Assembly: GCA_934718155.1 (NCBI GenBank)
Contig: CAKUZF010000011.1
Span: forward strand, 1-64,000
Length of the DNA stretch: 64,000 nucleotides
Origin: an uncultured Parabacteroides sp.
GTDB taxonomy: Bacteria; Bacteroidota; Bacteroidia; Bacteroidales; Tannerellaceae
Reading direction: 5' to 3'
Part shown: positions 61,527-64,000 of the stretch, one piece after another
Position numbering within the stretch: the first letter of the stretch is position 1
Layout of the letters: each line of letters opens with the position of its first letter
The notes under the pieces: generated by a model
The model's database searches: none
What the model was told of the DNA's origin: nothing
Seen by the model: the letters and a program-made list of their open reading frames with translations, nothing else
Translations under genes and position numbers: made by a program

Positions 61527-61632
61527 AATACCTTTCTGTTTTAAGTATCACCATTTATAAACAATCTCTTTCTATATGATACACAATTGATAGATATTCT
61601 ATCTTTATGACTTATATATCATATTTTCCTTT

Positions 61633-61664
61633 GCAAATATCCATCAAGTCGAGCAAGCATACAA
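61633..61664 (-). promoter_or_regulatory. glnN: Candidate promoter of glnN
   Basis: On the minus strand GATATTTG (plus 61634-61641 region) matches the -7 box at seven of eight positions, and a TTG (plus CAA at 61662-61664) lies 20 bp upstream, the usual -33 distance. The leader would be about 100 nt. Confidence 0.35.
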
Positions 61665-61838
61665 GAAGATTCGTTATCTATTTTACAACGAAAAAACAAT
61701 TATTTTAAACTATCATCAAACAGTATGTTATCATATCAAACTGAAAGCGTTTTGAGTAATAATACTTTCAATCTAACACACGAAAGGCTTTAATTGCTGC
61801 TAACAGGCGAAGTTATTCCGCTCGGGGAAACATTTGAA

Positions 61839-61864
61839 ACAATGTTTACGAAGTTAAACATTGT
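61839..61864. promoter_or_regulatory. 10-bp perfect inverted repeat, candidate operator
   Basis: ACAATGTTTA (61839-61848) and TAAACATTGT (61855-61864) are exact complements with a 6-bp spacer CGAAGT. The dimension (26 bp) suits a TetR- or FadR-like dimer. It lies about 80 bp upstream of the ligase -7 box. No T-run follows on either strand, so it is not a terminator. Confidence 0.45.
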
Positions 61865-61944
61865 AGAAACGCTTCTATAGAATCTCGGCGAACGTTGAAC
61901 AGCATAAACATGATGCAAGATGGAGTCGCAAATCTTTTTTTTTC

Positions 61945-61952
61945 TATCTTCG
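61945..61952 (+). promoter_or_regulatory. Candidate -7 box of the acyl-CoA ligase gene
   Basis: TATCTTCG matches TAnnTTTG at seven of eight positions, 25 bp upstream of the ATG at 61978, after a run of nine T residues. Confidence 0.35.
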
Positions 61953-61977
61953 CGTAGATAACACACGCAACAGCATT

Positions 61978-63639
61978 ATGATAAAAGAGAATTTCATAAA
62001 GATCTACGAAAAAAGTTTCAAAGAGAACTGGGAGCTACCAGCCCTAACAGACTACGGCAAGGAGCGAACGTTCACCTATGGCGACATGGCGACAGAGATC
62101 GCCCGTATTCATTTGCTATTCCAAGAGTGTCAGTTGCGCCGAGGCGACAAAGTGGCGTTGATCGGTAAAGACAGTGCCCGTTGGTGTATGGCCTATATGG
62201 CTGTTGTCACCTATGGCGCTATCGTTGTACCCATCTTGCAAGATTTCAATCCGAACGATGTACATCATATCATCAACCACTCAGAGGCGGTCTTTCTTTT
62301 CGTGAGCGACCGCATTTGGGACTCGTTGGAGGAAGATAAAATACCTGACATTAGAGGCGTATTCTCTCTCTCCGACTTCCACTGCCTGCATCAGCGTGAC
62401 GGCGAACAGATTCAAAAAATGCTGAAACAGATCGACGAGAAAATGGCAGAGCTTTATCCGCAAGGCTACAAAGCCGAGCACATCCAATATGCCGAACTCG
62501 ACAACGATAAGATCATAGAGATAAACTATACCTCGGGTACAACCGGGTTCAGCAAAGGTGTGATGCTGACAGCTAACAACTTGGCAGGCAACGTGACCTA
62601 TGCGCACCGACTCGACCTGCTGTTCCGCGGCGACCGAGAGCTCTGCTTCTTGCCGTTGGCTCATGCTTATAGCTGCGCCTTCAACCTGCTGGTCCCATTG
62701 GCCTTCGGTGTACACGTATTCTTATTAGGCAAGACCCCTTCGCCCAAGATTCTGCTGAAAGCCTTCGAGGAGGTGAAGCCAAACCTAATCTTGATGGTGC
62801 CCCTGATTCTGGAGAAGATCTACAAGAAGATGATCCTCCCGCAACTGGACAAGCCGATGCTCCGCATCGCGTTAAACGTGCCCTTGCTGAACAACCGCAT
62901 CTATACACAAATTTGCAAAAAGCTGATGGACGCCTTTGGCGGACGTTTCCGTGAGGTGATTATTGGCGGTGCGGCGATGAACGAGGAAGTGGCAAACTTC
63001 TTGACGATGATCAAATTCCCCTACACCATCGGCTATGGCATGACGGAGTGTGGACCACTGATCAGCTACGAGAGCCACAGAGACTACATCCCAACCTCTT
63101 GCGGCAGGATCTTGGATGACATCATGGAGGTGCGCATCGACTCAAACGATCCCTACAACGTAACTGGCGAGATCCAGGTGAGAGGCGAAAACGTTATGCA
63201 GGGCTACTATAAAAACGACGAGGCAACCGCCAACGTCTTCACCGATGACGGATGGCTCCGCACGGGCGACTTAGGCACAATCGACGCAGATAACCGCATC
63301 TATATCCGTGGACGTAGCAAAACGATGATCTTAGGCTCGAACGGACAGAACATCTACCCCGAGGAGATTGAGTCGAAGTTGAACAACCTCCCCTTCGTGA
63401 TGGAGAGCGTGATAGTTGAACGAAATGGCAAAATAGTAGGCTTGGTATATCCGGATTACGATGCCATCGATAGCACGGGCATCGCTCACAGCGACCTGCC
63501 GCTGCTCATGGAGGAAACCCGCGTGACGCTCAACAAACTGTTGGCTCCGTATGAGGCCGTCTCGGAATTGCAGCTCTACCCGACTGAGTTCGAGAAGACA
63601 CCCAAGAAGAGCATCAAGCGCTACCTCTACACGCATTAA
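61978..63639 (+). CDS. AMP-forming long-chain acyl-CoA ligase-like enzyme
   Basis: The 553-aa ANL-superfamily enzyme has the AMP-binding loop YTSGTTGFSKG at residues 184-194, then PLAHAYSCAFNLLVPL and GYGMTECGPLISYES (A5 motif). Further on come GWLRTGDLG (A7) and GRSKTMILGSNGQNIYPEEIE (A8), and the A10 lysine in KTPKKSIKRYLY. Such enzymes activate fatty acids; the chain length and physiological role are unknown. The N-terminal GDMATEIARI arrangement is closest to long-chain FadD-like ligases of Bacteroidales (often about 550 aa). It is transcribed divergently from glnN with a candidate operator in between. Confidence 0.88.
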   Translation: MIKENFIKIYEKSFKENWELPALTDYGKERTFTYGDMATEIARIHLLFQECQLRRGDKVALIGKDSARWCMAYMAVVTYGAIVVPILQDFNPNDVHHIINHSEAVFLFVSDRIWDSLEEDKIPDIRGVFSLSDFHCLHQRDGEQIQKMLKQIDEKMAELYPQGYKAEHIQYAELDNDKIIEINYTSGTTGFSKGVMLTANNLAGNVTYAHRLDLLFRGDRELCFLPLAHAYSCAFNLLVPLAFGVHVFLLGKTPSPKILLKAFEEVKPNLILMVPLILEKIYKKMILPQLDKPMLRIALNVPLLNNRIYTQICKKLMDAFGGRFREVIIGGAAMNEEVANFLTMIKFPYTIGYGMTECGPLISYESHRDYIPTSCGRILDDIMEVRIDSNDPYNVTGEIQVRGENVMQGYYKNDEATANVFTDDGWLRTGDLGTIDADNRIYIRGRSKTMILGSNGQNIYPEEIESKLNNLPFVMESVIVERNGKIVGLVYPDYDAIDSTGIAHSDLPLLMEETRVTLNKLLAPYEAVSELQLYPTEFEKTPKKSIKRYLYTH

Positions 63640-63655
63640 GGCCGATGCCTTTAAT
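63634..63655 (+). terminator. Weak hairpin after the acyl-CoA ligase gene
   Basis: ATTAAGGC and GCCTTTAAT pair around CGAT with one bulged T, overlapping the stop codon. There is no proper T-run, so it may be only an RNA 3' hairpin. Confidence 0.3.
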
Positions 63656-63699
63656 TGATCAGAAAACCTATACATTATTATATATAGGGTAACAAAGAT

Positions 63700-64000
63700 A
63701 TGAGACGAAAACTACTTCTGCCCCTCTTCGCAGGCGTGAGCGGGATGCTTTATGCACAGATGCCTGCCGACACCACCTTGCACCTCCAAAACATCGAGGT
63801 GCAAGGTGTTCGTTTCGCCGGATTAAGCGATCGCCAAGGGATGCGTTTCCTCGACGTGAACCACAACCTGAGCAGCGCACCACAGAATACAGCCGACGCC
63901 TTACGCCAACTGCCTTCAGTCATCACCGACATTGAAGGAGGAATCACCTTCCGAGGTAGTAATCAGCCAGGCATATGGATTAATGGCATACCTTACGGCT
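63700..64000 (+). CDS. TonB-dependent receptor (5' part only)
   Basis: The open frame from the ATG at 63700 runs off the right edge after about 100 codons. It has a signal peptide (MRRKLLLPLFAGVSGMLYAQ) and then enters directly a plug domain: LHLQNIEVQGVRF, NTADALRQLPSVITDIEGG, ITFRGSNQPGIWINGIPYG. The latter two are the classic plug motifs of outer-membrane TonB-dependent transporters. The N-terminal carboxypeptidase-D-like domain common in SusC-type proteins is absent, so this is a shorter receptor type, possibly for a siderophore, corrinoid or metal. The substrate is not deducible from the fragment. Confidence 0.85.
   Translation, partial: MRRKLLLPLFAGVSGMLYAQMPADTTLHLQNIEVQGVRFAGLSDRQGMRFLDVNHNLSSAPQNTADALRQLPSVITDIEGGITFRGSNQPGIWINGIPYG

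Larger units (their letters stand above)
61527..61977. other. 451-bp AT-rich intergenic region between divergent glnN and acyl-CoA ligase genes
   Basis: No gene is seen. It holds the candidate glnN promoter, the 10-bp inverted repeat at 61839-61864 and the candidate ligase promoter at 61945-61952. Its size is large for this compact region, which suggests regulation of both genes. Confidence 0.6.

Noticed and set aside
60279..61544. Long plus-strand open frame opposite glnN
   Set aside because: It is fully antisense to glutamine synthetase III, which has unmistakable motifs.

Overview
The window comes from a member of the Bacteroidota, most likely order Bacteroidales. Signs of this are Bacteroides-type -7 promoter boxes (TAnnTTTG) upstream of many genes, an UpxY-type NusG paralogue, an HU-like nucleoid protein of the Bacteroides type, a NagB-LmbE fusion, type III glutamine synthetase and a TonB-dependent receptor. 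The species cannot be fixed from sequence alone. The housekeeping part is rather GC-rich for the group, so a Tannerella-like genus is one guess. By eye, base composition is AT-rich from 1 to about 9.7 kb, intermediate from 9.7 to 15.9 kb and GC-rich afterwards. The left quarter is therefore accessory DNA.

Left part (1-15.9 kb), a surface-polysaccharide locus read on the minus strand and carrying two defence-type modules. From promoter side to distal end: an UpxY-like antiterminator (16445-15906); an HU-like gene in the opposite direction (15291-15842); a four-gene ABC-three-component-like cassette (15093-11493) in which two small proteins share an N-terminal Gly/Asn-rich motif; a UDP-glucuronate 4-epimerase-like gene and a 178-aa unknown; a zinc-ribbon protein; a translationally coupled trio (dCTP-deaminase antiphage protein, 114-aa unknown, PutAbiC membrane protein); rfbA-rfbD-rfbC-rfbB for dTDP-L-rhamnose; a probable glycosyltransferase; a flippase; and the start of an IS66-type tnpA at the window edge. 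A pair of near-identical 15-bp inverted repeats (18/20 when extended) frames a 184-bp segment between the gmd terminator and upxY. It looks like a phase-variable invertible promoter.

Middle part (16.8-36.5 kb): gmd-fcl for GDP-L-fucose; serS; a LytS/LytTR two-component pair with a C40 peptidase lipoprotein; a TPP-riboswitch thiamine operon (thiD, thiE, thiC, Thi4-type thiazole synthase, second ThiE/TenI-like protein); a BASS-family transporter overlapping it tail to tail; an amino-sugar operon of two tandem nagA paralogues and a NagB-LmbE fusion whose deaminase active site is lost; a GT39 glycosyltransferase; and an AAA/DUF4435 ATPase.

Right part (36.6-64 kb): a cobalamin-riboswitch operon (cbiA, pduO-type adenosyltransferase, btuF-btuC-btuD-like transporter, and four fused enzymes CbiH-CbiC, CbiE-CbiT, CbiG-CbiF, CbiJ-CbiD), closed by a bidirectional terminator. 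Facing it is a six-gene nitrogen-assimilation run on the minus strand: glnN, gltB, gltD, asnB, a large PurF-like protein and pyrG, in which the first gene makes glutamine and the others belong to glutamine-using enzyme systems. Divergent from glnN lie a long-chain acyl-CoA ligase and the start of a TonB-dependent receptor.

The best candidates for something not yet described are the ABC-3C-like cassette with the shared N-terminal motif, the deaminase/114-aa/PutAbiC trio, and the putative invertible promoter that would switch the locus containing both. No tRNA, rRNA or CRISPR array was seen.
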